Origin: a virus
Length of the DNA stretch: 45,426 bases
Reading direction: 5' to 3' (one strand)
IMG/VR virus record: IMGVR_UViG_3300032326_000397
Span: 1-45,426 of that record
In this document: positions 1-7,667 of the stretch, one piece after another
How the letters are laid out: each line of letters begins with the position of its first letter
Numbering within the stretch: the first letter of the stretch is position 1
Position numbers and translations under genes: made by a program
Notes under the pieces: generated by a model
What the model saw: only the letters and a program-made list of their open reading frames with translations
The model's database searches: none
What the model was told of the DNA's origin: nothing

Positions 1-277
1 CAAGTATACAAGGATCGCTCAGTGGTGTGCCCGTCGAGGTACTCTCCAGGAGGAACTTTGCAATGACATTGCTAGGGAAATCCAAAAAGCCACAGATGCC
101 AAAGACATAGGTGTTTATATTCAAGCAACACATGGTTGCTGTGAGAATCGAGGCATTATGGCACACTCAAGTCTAACACAGACCACTGTGCTTAAAGGTT
201 CGTTTAAAGACGATCCAGGTACAAAGAAAGAGTTCTTTGACAATATCAAAATGCAACAAGAATTTGCCCCACGGTGA
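1..277 (+). CDS. folE: GTP cyclohydrolase I (FolE), C-terminal part
   Basis: The frame beginning at base 2 is open from the window edge to TGA at 275-277 and gives the last 91 residues of a GTP cyclohydrolase I. Recognisable family features are the Q-E-L helix near the start, the ATHGCCENRG stretch that corresponds to the zinc- and substrate-binding H-x-C-M..RG region, the T-x-T segment after it, and the closing G-x-F..DP....EF motif. FolE converts GTP to dihydroneopterin triphosphate, the first step of folate and of 7-deazaguanine (queuosine/preQ0) synthesis. With queE further along the same cassette, the second role is the more likely one. The start lies outside the window. The stop overlaps the ATG of the next gene (TGATG). 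Confidence 0.9.
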   Translation, partial: KYTRIAQWCARRGTLQEELCNDIAREIQKATDAKDIGVYIQATHGCCENRGIMAHSSLTQTTVLKGSFKDDPGTKKEFFDNIKMQQEFAPR

Positions 278-744
278 TGCAAATGGACGATGACAACAAT
301 GACAAATCAAATGATGTACCATCTACAATAGATTCGATAGATCATGTTGAGTTTAAGTGGGACGAAACCAATACAACTGTTGGCATCATTGCTCAAGATA
401 TTGGCACTATTGACCTAAGTGATTATTGCAATATGGCCAGTGGTAGTGTATTGACTGCAGGGGCAAATGGCAGCAATAATTGGCTAAACAATTCTACTAT
501 ATCATTTGCCAATGGCAGTTCATTCAATGCAGACACTACTACATATGGCAAGACCACTATTAGCACGGCTAAAAGCACAATTGACATTGATGAGCTAGCC
601 GACATGATGGAAACACTTAAAAAGCGTTTGCTTATTTTAACACCCAACTTTGAAATGCATGAAAAGTATCCCATGCTCAAAGAACTTTACAACGAGTACA
701 AAGCAATGGAAGCATTGCTATCAGGTCCCGACTCAAATGAATAA
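277..744 (+). CDS. Conserved phage protein of unknown function
   Basis: A 155-residue acidic protein without a family I can name. The N-terminal third is Asp/Asn-rich and the middle is rich in Ser, Thr, Asn and Gly. The C-terminal 55 residues form a charged, probably helical segment (LADMMETLKKRLLIL...YPMLKELYNEYKAMEALL) of a kind often seen at the end of small tailed-phage proteins. ATG at 277 overlaps the folE stop and is preferred over GTG at 274. It overlaps the next gene by eight bases, so translation of all three is probably coupled. The serine/glycine/asparagine-rich core could suit a virion-associated protein, but the metabolic neighbours give no support for that. Confidence 0.7.
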   Translation: MQMDDDNNDKSNDVPSTIDSIDHVEFKWDETNTTVGIIAQDIGTIDLSDYCNMASGSVLTAGANGSNNWLNNSTISFANGSSFNADTTTYGKTTISTAKSTIDIDELADMMETLKKRLLILTPNFEMHEKYPMLKELYNEYKAMEALLSGPDSNE

Positions 745-1237
745 ACTATCACTTTCCTGGCAAGATGTTGAACATGGCGTATACACTATTGCTAGAAGCA
801 TGCAACTAGATGGATGGACACCAGATTTAATTATTGGTGTTGATCGTGGTGGCTTACCTATCAGTATAATGCTTAGTCATTACCTTGGCGTACCACATAC
901 AACGGTCAAGGTGGCATTGCGTGATGAACCTGAAACTGAGTCATTGCTGTGGGCTCCAGATGAAGTTATAGCAGGTAAGAAAATTTTATTAGTTGATGAT
1001 ATCAATGATCAAGGTTCTACACAAGAGTGGCTCAAGGCAGACTGGGCTTCTAGTGTGGCAGGAATAGAGGTTGACTTTGTTGATAAATTCTGGCATAATA
1101 GTGTTCGTTGGGCAAGTTTGGTAGAAAACGAAAGTAGCAAAGAGTATAGTGATTATTATGGTGTAGTGGTCAACAAACTTGAGAATGATGTTTGGGTTGA
1201 CTTTCCCTGGGAATCTTTTTGGAGCAGAAGCACATGA
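737..1237 (+). CDS. Phosphoribosyltransferase
   Basis: A 166-residue type I phosphoribosyltransferase. The PRPP-binding signature is clear around residues 79-91 (KILLVDDINDQGST, the hydrophobic-DD-x-x-x-x-G-S/T loop), and an upstream IIGVDRGGLPIS segment matches the first conserved loop of the fold. Such enzymes join PRPP to a base, usually a purine such as guanine, xanthine or hypoxanthine. The exact base cannot be read from the sequence. ATG 737 inside the previous gene is chosen because the longer in-frame extension is only a shadow of that gene. Position beside folE suggests purine salvage or supply for nucleotide modification, which is inference. Confidence 0.82.
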   Translation: MNKLSLSWQDVEHGVYTIARSMQLDGWTPDLIIGVDRGGLPISIMLSHYLGVPHTTVKVALRDEPETESLLWAPDEVIAGKKILLVDDINDQGSTQEWLKADWASSVAGIEVDFVDKFWHNSVRWASLVENESSKEYSDYYGVVVNKLENDVWVDFPWESFWSRST

Positions 1238-1647
1238 AAGTAGGATTTAGTTTAGGTCGCTGTATCCGTGACATTGTTGATGGCACAGTTGATGAAGGTG
1301 ATGTTGTTGTAATTGTATCAGGTACTCGATTCACAACACAAGAACAATTGGAAGCTATTATAGCCGAGTACATGTGGCGGGATAACTACTTGTTGGGAAT
1401 GGACGAAGCTGCCTGTCAAGGCGTTGCCAGTGTCTTATTCCGCGAAGGTAAAATTCATCAGCCACGTAATTTTGGTACTTACAGAAGTCAAATGCCAGAA
1501 GAATGTGTATGGGCCGACTTGTTACCTACAGGCGGACACCAAGATCCTATGGTACAAGAAGCGTGGCAAGCCTATCGTGGCATGCTGGGTCTCACTGGCA
1601 ATAAGCCAGATGACAAAGAATATATTGAATCGAATTGGAAAATTTAA
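1234..1647 (+). CDS. Conserved phage protein of unknown function
   Basis: A 137-residue protein of mixed hydrophobic and charged composition with no signal peptide, membrane segment or metal-binding motif that I can recognise. It begins with [16 protein letters not shown] followed by a hydrophobic VVVIV strand, which suggests a small alpha/beta domain. ATG 1234 overlaps the preceding stop as ATGA and is preferred to a TTG fifteen bases upstream. The tight overlap places it in the same transcript as the phosphoribosyltransferase and the ferredoxin gene. No function is assigned. Confidence 0.7.
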   Translation: MKVGFSLGRCIRDIVDGTVDEGDVVVIVSGTRFTTQEQLEAIIAEYMWRDNYLLGMDEAACQGVASVLFREGKIHQPRNFGTYRSQMPEECVWADLLPTGGHQDPMVQEAWQAYRGMLGLTGNKPDDKEYIESNWKI

Positions 1648-1648
1648 A

Positions 1649-1966
1649 ATGACATTTGTAGTCACTGAAAGCTGTATTAAATGCAAGTACACTGATTGTG
1701 TAGATGTGTGCCCTGTTGATTGCTTTAAAGAAGGTCCTAACTTTTTGGTTATTGATCCTGACAATTGCATCGACTGTGCGGTATGCGTTCCCGAATGTCC
1801 GGTTGACGCTATTGTACCTGGGCACGAAGTCAAAGATGAATTCTGGACTGACCTTAACGCCAGGCTTGCGGTTGGCTGGCCAGTTATTACTAAAAAGAAA
1901 AGTCCTTTGCCCGAAGCTGAAGAGTTTAAGGCAGTGAAAGATAAACGTCATCTCTTAGAAGAATGA
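1649..1966 (+). CDS. fdxA: FdxA-type 7Fe ferredoxin [3Fe-4S][4Fe-4S]
   Basis: A complete 105-residue ferredoxin, the usual length of bacterial FdxA. Cysteines 9, 17 and 50 fall where the 3Fe-4S ligands are in Azotobacter ferredoxin I, and cysteines 21, 40, 43 and 46 fall where the 4Fe-4S ligands are. The extra free cysteines 12 and 25 also match that family. The C-terminal [17 protein letters not shown] segment is typical of FdxA. It is a soluble one-electron carrier. ATG 1649 is two bases from the previous stop; an in-frame upstream extension is a shadow of the preceding gene. In this cassette it could supply electrons to QueE, to the radical SAM protein or to the MOSC protein, which is inference. 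Full-length ferredoxins of this type are unusual in phages. Confidence 0.93.
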   Translation: MTFVVTESCIKCKYTDCVDVCPVDCFKEGPNFLVIDPDNCIDCAVCVPECPVDAIVPGHEVKDEFWTDLNARLAVGWPVITKKKSPLPEAEEFKAVKDKRHLLEE

Positions 1967-2706
1967 GTTTGATCAATCTAATCAAACTTGACAGTGTACC
2001 AAAGCTAGTAGAAAAATATACCGGCATTGGTGCATTACCTTTGGCATTGCCTAGGTTTGAATTAGATGATACAGAAGCATTTTGGCGTGTGTGGAACGAA
2101 GAAGTCGTTGCAGTTGAGAGGCAACATATTGATCGTGGAGCAATTGGTAAAGATGCACCTGTTATGTCCTTTACACAGTGGGAAGGACTAGCAATGTACG
2201 AAGATGCAACTTTGCTGTCCAAGGCTGCATGGAACACCAGAATATCAACTGCACTTGCCGCTACACAACATCGATTCTTAAAATCAGTGTTCGAAGAACT
2301 GCCATTTCGTAGAATACGTTCTGTCAGACTTTGGAGTGCTAATCGTGAAGTCCGAGCACACTATGATGGGAACATGCCATCTAGCTTGGATGGTGTGTTG
2401 CGTTTTCCTACAGAAATTAGAATCATGCTAGACGATCAAAATCCGCGTGAAACATTTTGGCTAACACCAGTAGCAAAACACAACCCTCAAGCGCAAGTAC
2501 CGCAAGTGGACAAACACTATGTCAAACTTCCGATAGATACAAATACATTTGCATGGAATAACGAAGATTTCTTGCATGGAGCAGACTTTGATCCACAGTA
2601 TAGAAAAATACTTGTGGTCATTAAAGGTTGGATCGATGTAGATAGACTAGAGTCACTACTTGATCAAAGCATAAACAAGTACCCCGAGTACATTATTAAA
2701 GGTTAA
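1963..2706 (+). CDS. Putative 2-oxoglutarate/Fe(II) oxygenase-like protein
   Basis: A 247-residue protein whose second half has the layout of a double-stranded beta-helix dioxygenase. It shows H133-x-D135 (AHYDG), a strand pair around [10 protein letters not shown], a [10 protein letters not shown] segment giving H205, and a basic residue R214 on the final strand ([11 protein letters not shown]). These fit the two-histidine-one-carboxylate iron site and the 2-oxoglutarate-binding arginine of Asp/Asn-hydroxylase-like enzymes. The N-terminal 110 residues are helical and unassigned. If correct, the enzyme hydroxylates a protein or small-molecule substrate. ATG 1963 overlaps the ferredoxin stop (ATGA). 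The ferredoxin is not required by this family, so the pairing is only positional. Confidence 0.6.
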   Translation: MSLINLIKLDSVPKLVEKYTGIGALPLALPRFELDDTEAFWRVWNEEVVAVERQHIDRGAIGKDAPVMSFTQWEGLAMYEDATLLSKAAWNTRISTALAATQHRFLKSVFEELPFRRIRSVRLWSANREVRAHYDGNMPSSLDGVLRFPTEIRIMLDDQNPRETFWLTPVAKHNPQAQVPQVDKHYVKLPIDTNTFAWNNEDFLHGADFDPQYRKILVVIKGWIDVDRLESLLDQSINKYPEYIIKG

Positions 2707-2707
2707 C

Positions 2708-3505
2708 ATGACAAATATTATCATTCAAGGAAAAGGCATTGTTGGTCAATCAACTGCCCTATTTTTAAGAGAGTTTCTACCAAACGCAGAAGTTCGATTT
2801 AACGATCCATACAAACAAGTAATTGCACCAGCTGATGCATGGGCCACGGCAGATTATGTTATTGTTTGCGTGAACACTGACCTAGATACAACACTTGCTC
2901 TACCTGAGAACGACACAAAGAACGTCAGTGATGCCATTAACGAAGCATTGGCAAATGGATTTAAAGGAATCTTTGTTGTTCGTAGCACATTAGGTATGAG
3001 TGCTATTAAAGATTATACTGAACAACTCGGTCAACATTTGTTGGTATGGCCCGAATACATTCGTGAGGCTACTTGGCAAGAAGATTCAGTTAATCCAAAG
3101 TTTATTATTTTAGGTGGTGAGCCAGCAGAAGCATTTGCTGACCTACTGACTGAATATAAAGGTCCTGCATTTATTACTGATCCAATGGAAGCCATGGTAG
3201 CAAAACTTTCTACCAATACATTCTTGGCAATGAAAGTCATCTTTGCCAACCAAGTTGAGCAGTTATGCAAATCATTTGGTGCCGATTACAACATTGTTAA
3301 GGTAATGTTAGAGAATGAAGGGCGACTAGGATCAAGTCATTGGAGCGTACCGGGCTTTGATGGTGTTCCAGGATTCTCAGGTAAATGCTTTCCCAAGGAT
3401 GTTCAAACGTTTGAAACTGCCTTGGTCAAGTCTGGTATACATGTGGACCTGATTCGAGCCATTGCAGATCTAAATAACGAAATGAGGAACAATGTCAAAG
3501 GATGA
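2708..3505 (+). CDS. Short UDP-glucose/GDP-mannose dehydrogenase family protein
   Basis: A 265-residue member of the nucleotide-sugar 6-dehydrogenase family. The N-terminal Rossmann motif is GKGIVG (residues 8-13). PEYIREATW (115-123) matches the family PE...EG loop. K166, N170 and K176 fit the central-helix motif K-x-x-x-N-x-x-L-A-x-K, and C227 in GFSGKCFPKD is the catalytic cysteine. These enzymes oxidise UDP-sugars to uronic acids with two NAD+. Family members normally have 390-450 residues. Here the C-terminal sugar-nucleotide-binding domain is missing, yet the frame ends cleanly and overlaps the next gene, so it seems a designed short form and not a frameshift. It may use another substrate or partner. 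Confidence 0.8.
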   Translation: MTNIIIQGKGIVGQSTALFLREFLPNAEVRFNDPYKQVIAPADAWATADYVIVCVNTDLDTTLALPENDTKNVSDAINEALANGFKGIFVVRSTLGMSAIKDYTEQLGQHLLVWPEYIREATWQEDSVNPKFIILGGEPAEAFADLLTEYKGPAFITDPMEAMVAKLSTNTFLAMKVIFANQVEQLCKSFGADYNIVKVMLENEGRLGSSHWSVPGFDGVPGFSGKCFPKDVQTFETALVKSGIHVDLIRAIADLNNEMRNNVKG

Positions 3506-3788
3506 TTCATGGCAACATGTTGTAAAAGCATTACGAAATATCAAAGGTTTGGACGCAGACCCCATTGACCCCAAATGGGTTTTGTGTTATACTGATGGTA
3601 TAAGAAATATTGTTTTGGACCACAGTCATGCTAATTTAGATGATGTGCTACAGGCATTTGAAGACTTTTGTAAAGGCGCAGGCTTTGTGTTTGATCACTT
3701 TGCAATAGTAGATGAAGATGGTATTCCCATCCATGGACTTAACTCTATAGCTAAATTAGAAGGCGGCGATGAAGATCAAACTGGTTAG
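3492..3788 (+). CDS. Hypothetical protein
   Basis: A 98-residue acidic protein that I do not recognise. It begins with a helical segment (SWQHVVKALRNIKG), followed by alternating hydrophobic stretches and a strongly acidic C-terminus. No metal site, membrane segment or DNA-binding motif is visible. It overlaps the sugar dehydrogenase by 14 bases and the metallophosphoesterase by 20, which supports expression from the same transcript. The start ATG 3492 is the first in frame. Confidence 0.62.
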   Translation: MSKDDSWQHVVKALRNIKGLDADPIDPKWVLCYTDGIRNIVLDHSHANLDDVLQAFEDFCKGAGFVFDHFAIVDEDGIPIHGLNSIAKLEGGDEDQTG

Positions 3789-4623
3789 TGACTTGCACTT
3801 GGAGTTTAGTGATATTAACATCACTAACGAAGACAAGTGTGATGTTCTGATTTTGTCAGGTGACATTATGGTTGCACAGGATCTGCACGACCATGCGGCT
3901 GCTGACTTTAGCCCATATAGCAGTGGTGCATTGGCAGACCTTGGTCGTAAGATACAACGGGTTGCTCGCTTTCGTGATTTCCTAAAGCGTTGTAGTTTTC
4001 AATTTCCACATGTGGTTTATGTAGCAGGTAATCATGAATTTTATCATGGTAAGTTCTATGCTGGTATTGATTACTTGCGTGAAGAATGTGCCAAATACCC
4101 TAACGTCTACTTTTTAGAATGTGATACCAAAGTCATTGACGATGTAACTTTTATTGGTGCTACCTTATGGACTAACATGAACAAAGGTGATCCACTAACC
4201 ATGCATGCCATTGAAGGCATGATGAATGACTTCCGTATTATTCGTAACGACAAGCGTAACTATGCCGCTATGAGTGCCCGTGATGTTGTAGATCGCCATG
4301 CTCGTACATTGCAGTACTTTAGAAGTGTACTAGCAGAACAGCATGATCGTAAGTTTGTTGTCGTTAGTCATCATAGCCCTAGCTTTCAAAGTGTACACGA
4401 ACAATATAAAAATGAACAACTCATGAACGGTGGCTACCACAGTGACTTGAGCGAGTTCATCTTAGACCACCCACAGATCAAGTTGTGGACGCATGGTCAC
4501 ACTCACCATCCATTTGATTATGTAATTGGTGAGACTAGAGTGGTATGTAACCCACGTGGTTACGAAAGCGATGGTTACAGTGAAGACAGTGGCTGGAACC
4601 CTAATATTGTTATTGAAGTTTAA
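3769..4623 (+). CDS. Calcineurin-like metallophosphoesterase
   Basis: A 284-residue metallophosphoesterase. All five conserved blocks are visible: D8-x-H10 (SDLHLE), G31-D32 (LSGDIM), G87-N88-H89-E90 (VAGNHEF), the VSHHSP block near residue 200, and the G-H-x-H block (THGHTHH) near residue 243. These bind two metal ions for hydrolysis of phosphomonoesters or phosphodiesters. The blocks are in order and the length is normal, so the enzyme should be active. The substrate is unknown; phage relatives may act on nucleic acids or nucleotides. ATG 3769 lies inside the previous gene. Confidence 0.87.
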   Translation: MKIKLVSDLHLEFSDINITNEDKCDVLILSGDIMVAQDLHDHAAADFSPYSSGALADLGRKIQRVARFRDFLKRCSFQFPHVVYVAGNHEFYHGKFYAGIDYLREECAKYPNVYFLECDTKVIDDVTFIGATLWTNMNKGDPLTMHAIEGMMNDFRIIRNDKRNYAAMSARDVVDRHARTLQYFRSVLAEQHDRKFVVVSHHSPSFQSVHEQYKNEQLMNGGYHSDLSEFILDHPQIKLWTHGHTHHPFDYVIGETRVVCNPRGYESDGYSEDSGWNPNIVIEV

Positions 4624-4632
4624 GGAGTCAAC

Positions 4633-5205
4633 ATGATTGATATGAAACAATTTTTTGAAGCTGTTGGTTATCGTATTACTGAAGGCGGCAACTACGGCTG
4701 GAACTGCTATGGTCCCAACTCACATCAGCTGAGTGCTTGGAATGGTATTCACGGCTCAGGAGGCTGGAGTGCTAACATTGTGTTTAGTACTAAAAGCCAA
4801 AAGGTGTATGAAGTAGAAGTATGCGACTATACCAATGATCGTGCATATCGTTTGATTAATTCTAAATATCAAAAGCGTCACAACAAGGAAGCAGAAGAGC
4901 GCGGTGTGTTAAAAGATCAGGCCTGGGATGATGTTAATTATGTTGATCTCGAAACTGACGAAGACTTTTTGCAAAAGTTAACGGCCATCGTTAACGGTGA
5001 AGAATATGATACTCGAGTAAGTGTCCCTGTTGACTTTACTGATGAGGAACTGCTAAAGTACATGACCATGGCACACGAACGTGATATGACCTTTAATGAA
5101 TTCGTTGAAGATGCATTGCGCTGGGCCATTGAAGAAACCAAGGCCGGTCGTTTGACCAAAGAAAAGGCCGAGAAAATTTTAGAAGACAGTTACAGTGAGA
5201 TTTAA
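4633..5205 (+). CDS. Conserved phage protein with ribbon-helix-helix-like C-terminus
   Basis: A 190-residue protein with two parts. Residues 1-115 are Trp/Tyr/Asn-rich and resemble a small phage domain of unknown role. Residues 128-168 run strand (TRVSVPVDFT) then helix then turn then helix (MTFNEFVEDALRWAIEE), the pattern of ribbon-helix-helix DNA-binding proteins of the Arc/CopG type. The upstream AAGGAG at 4622-4627, five bases before ATG, is one of the best ribosome binding sites in the cassette. A role as a phage transcriptional regulator is possible but unproven. Confidence 0.7.
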   Translation: MIDMKQFFEAVGYRITEGGNYGWNCYGPNSHQLSAWNGIHGSGGWSANIVFSTKSQKVYEVEVCDYTNDRAYRLINSKYQKRHNKEAEERGVLKDQAWDDVNYVDLETDEDFLQKLTAIVNGEEYDTRVSVPVDFTDEELLKYMTMAHERDMTFNEFVEDALRWAIEETKAGRLTKEKAEKILEDSYSEI

Positions 5206-5208
5206 TTA

Positions 5209-5412
5209 ATGAAGACGAGAGAACAAATTATTACCAGCATGTGCTACACCTGGCGACATGACTACGGACTCCGAAAAGGTGGAGCCGAAGATTACGGCAC
5301 TAAATTTAGTGCAGGTATGACCGATGAAGAAGCACGAGTACTATGGAATCAAATGGCTCAAATTTTTGATAACAACATTCTTCCGCATATGGAATTTAAA
5401 AATGGACAATAA
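5209..5412 (+). CDS. Small hypothetical protein
   Basis: A 67-residue protein with a compact helical look (TREQIITSMCYTWRHDYG ... MTDEEARVLWNQMAQIFDNNILPHM). I do not recognise its family. It starts three bases after the previous stop and its last eleven bases overlap the MazG-like gene, so it belongs to the same operon. Confidence 0.6.
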   Translation: MKTREQIITSMCYTWRHDYGLRKGGAEDYGTKFSAGMTDEEARVLWNQMAQIFDNNILPHMEFKNGQ

Positions 5413-5674
5413 ACTACACGAAGTTATGAACATTCTCAGTGAAGAATGTGCTGAGGTGATCCAGGCAGTGAGTAAGTGCCATCGTTTTGGTTTGGATAAC
5501 CTCAAGCCTGGCAAACCCCTAACTAATGCACAACACCTAGAAGGTGAAATTGGTGATTTACTTGCCATGGTAGATCTGTTAAAATTAAAGGGTATTGTAA
5601 CAGACGCAGGGCTCGAAACCGCAAAGTTAGCCAAGATTGAAAAACTAAAGAAATGGTCAAGTATCTATGAATGA
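5402..5674 (+). CDS. MazG-like NTP pyrophosphohydrolase
   Basis: A 90-residue all-alpha NTP pyrophosphohydrolase of the MazG/dCTPase superfamily. The metal-binding helices are visible as SEECAEVIQ (E-E-x-x-E) near residues 13-21 and EIGDLLAMVDLL (E-x-x-D) near residues 49-60. These enzymes cleave NTPs or dNTPs to the monophosphate and pyrophosphate. Phages use them for dNTP pool control or to lower host alarmone signals. ATG 5402 lies within the preceding gene; an in-frame upstream extension lacks family similarity and is rejected. Confidence 0.83.
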   Translation: MDNKLHEVMNILSEECAEVIQAVSKCHRFGLDNLKPGKPLTNAQHLEGEIGDLLAMVDLLKLKGIVTDAGLETAKLAKIEKLKKWSSIYE

Positions 5675-6527
5675 ATTTAAAGTAAGCGAAGTGTTTTATA
5701 GCGCACAAGGCGAAGGTCGCTTTATTGGTGTGCCCAGTGTGTTCTTTAGAACATTTGGCTGCAACTTTAAATGCCCCGGCTTTGGATTACCTGCCGGTGA
5801 AAAAACAACTGAGCCAGATGACATTGGCAAAGTGGTACATCTTTACAAAACATTTGAAGAGTTGCCTTTGGCCCAAACAGGATGTGACAGTTATGCGTCA
5901 TGGCATCCTGCATTCAAGCATTTGAGTCCAACATACAGTGTTGAACAAAGCATTGATGCAATGTTAGACTTGACACCTAACAATCATTGGATGCAAGATA
6001 ATGGCAATGATGTACACTTGGTTATCACAGGTGGAGAGCCGTTGTTGGGTTGGCAAATGCTTTACCCGGAACTATTGAGTAATCCTCGTATGCGAGATTT
6101 ACATAATCTAACATTTGAAACAAACGGTACTCAACATTTGCACAAAGAGTTTAAAGACTTTTTGTCTGACAACTATCACTTGCCAAAAGATAATATTACA
6201 TTTAGTGTAAGTCCCAAGCTAAGTGCCAGTGGTGAGAAGTGGTCAGATGCTGTCAAGCCTGATGTAATTGTAGAATATCAACAACGCGGTCATGTTTACC
6301 TAAAGTTTGTTATTGACAACATCTTAGACTTCAATGAAGTTGATCGTGCTGTTAAAGAATATCGTGCAGCCGGCTTTCATGGATCAGTGTACGTTATGCC
6401 TGTTGGTGGTACTGACAAGGCATACTTTTCAAATACACGACACATTGCTGACGAAGCACTAGCACGTGGTTATCGTTACAGTCCTAGACTTCACGTTGAC
6501 ATTTGGTCTAATGGTTGGGGCAAGTGA
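5667..6527 (+). CDS. queE: 7-carboxy-7-deazaguanine synthase-like radical SAM enzyme (QueE)
   Basis: A 286-residue QueE-type radical SAM enzyme, which turns 6-carboxytetrahydropterin into 7-carboxy-7-deazaguanine on the preQ0 pathway. EVFYSAQGEGRFIGVPSVFFR is the classic QueE N-terminus and TGGEP is the SAM-binding GGE motif. The iron-sulfur motif is unusual: C32 and C36 are spaced C-x3-C, but the usual third cysteine is replaced by a 33-residue insertion, and C73 in TGCDSYASW matches the canonical CDTxYxW sequence. The three ligands are thus C-x3-C-x36-C. The gene overlaps the MazG-like gene by eight bases. It fits with folE at the left edge; QueD, QueC and a DNA- or tRNA-inserting enzyme are not in this window. 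Confidence 0.87.
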   Translation: MNEFKVSEVFYSAQGEGRFIGVPSVFFRTFGCNFKCPGFGLPAGEKTTEPDDIGKVVHLYKTFEELPLAQTGCDSYASWHPAFKHLSPTYSVEQSIDAMLDLTPNNHWMQDNGNDVHLVITGGEPLLGWQMLYPELLSNPRMRDLHNLTFETNGTQHLHKEFKDFLSDNYHLPKDNITFSVSPKLSASGEKWSDAVKPDVIVEYQQRGHVYLKFVIDNILDFNEVDRAVKEYRAAGFHGSVYVMPVGGTDKAYFSNTRHIADEALARGYRYSPRLHVDIWSNGWGK

Positions 6528-6564
6528 TGGATAAATCAAAGTGTGACTTACATAAAGGAAATTA

Positions 6565-7659
6565 ATGACGTACCTATTTACAAGTGAGAGCGTGTCAGAA
6601 GGACACCCAGATAAAATTGCCGATGCCATCAGTGATGCAGTATTAGACTTAGTTATGGCCAAAGAAGATTCAAGTCTTCGATGCGCCTGTGAAACATTGG
6701 TAACAACTAATCGGGTCGTGCTTGCTGGAGAATACAAAGGCCTTTTAGACAAACTAGATGTTGAAGGTGCAGTACGCAATGTAATTAGAAAAGTGGGATA
6801 TGAACAATCAGGATTTGATTGGCGTAATGTAGAAATCACAAACTTACTACACGGTCAAAGTGCAGATATTGCATTAGGTACTGACAACTTTGGTGCAGGT
6901 GATCAAGGCTTAATGTTTGGTTATGCTTGTAATGAAACTCCTGCATACATGCCAAGTGCAATTTATTGGGCACATCGTATTGTAGAAACTCTTGCAGATG
7001 TTCGCAAAAATGGCATTATTAGTTGGCTAGGCCCCGACGCAAAGAGTCAAGTGACATTTGAATACAACGACGACTCTACGCCAAAGCGTATTGCCAAAAT
7101 TGTATGTAGTACACAACATGATGACAATGTTGACATTGAAACTGTCCGCAGTACAGTTAAGAATATTATTAGAAATCTACTACCTGGAAATTTAATCGAT
7201 GATGACACGGAATTTTATATTAATCCTACTGGCCGGTTTGTTATCGGCGGGCCTGACGGCGACACTGGTCTCACTGGACGCAAAATTATTGTTGACACTT
7301 ACGGTGGCTATAGCCCACATGGTGGCGGTGCTTTCAGCGGTAAAGATCCTACTAAGGTAGATCGTAGTGCCGCATATCTAACACGTTGGATTGCCAAGAA
7401 CATTGTAGCCGGTGGCTATGCTGATTGGGCCAATGTACAAATTAGCTATGCTATTGGACTTGCACAGCCTATGAGCTTTTACATTGAAAGCAATGGTGAT
7501 AGTAGAAAGCTAACTAAAACTGTTGAAGAGTTAGTTGACCTAACTCCAAAAGGGATTATTGATAGATTTGAATTGTTCCGTCCTATCTATAGTAGCACAA
7601 CAAATTACGGGCACTTTGGCAAGGACTACCTGCCATGGGAAAAGATTGATTTATTTTAA
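6565..7659 (+). CDS. metK: S-adenosylmethionine synthetase (MetK)
   Basis: A complete 364-residue SAM synthetase, about 20 residues shorter than the usual 380-400. It makes SAM from methionine and ATP. All signatures are present: [20 protein letters not shown] at the N-terminus (P-loop-like GHPDK), [12 protein letters not shown] (catalytic hexapeptide region), and the glycine-rich [22 protein letters not shown] segment. AAAGGA around 6554-6559 serves as ribosome binding site for ATG 6565. A TAAATC sequence near 6535, a one-base mismatch to the TAAATA element seen elsewhere, precedes it. With SAH hydrolase directly downstream it forms a SAM synthesis and recycling pair next to a SAM-using enzyme. 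Confidence 0.96.
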   Translation: MTYLFTSESVSEGHPDKIADAISDAVLDLVMAKEDSSLRCACETLVTTNRVVLAGEYKGLLDKLDVEGAVRNVIRKVGYEQSGFDWRNVEITNLLHGQSADIALGTDNFGAGDQGLMFGYACNETPAYMPSAIYWAHRIVETLADVRKNGIISWLGPDAKSQVTFEYNDDSTPKRIAKIVCSTQHDDNVDIETVRSTVKNIIRNLLPGNLIDDDTEFYINPTGRFVIGGPDGDTGLTGRKIIVDTYGGYSPHGGGAFSGKDPTKVDRSAAYLTRWIAKNIVAGGYADWANVQISYAIGLAQPMSFYIESNGDSRKLTKTVEELVDLTPKGIIDRFELFRPIYSSTTNYGHFGKDYLPWEKIDLF

Positions 7660-7667
7660 GGAACAAT

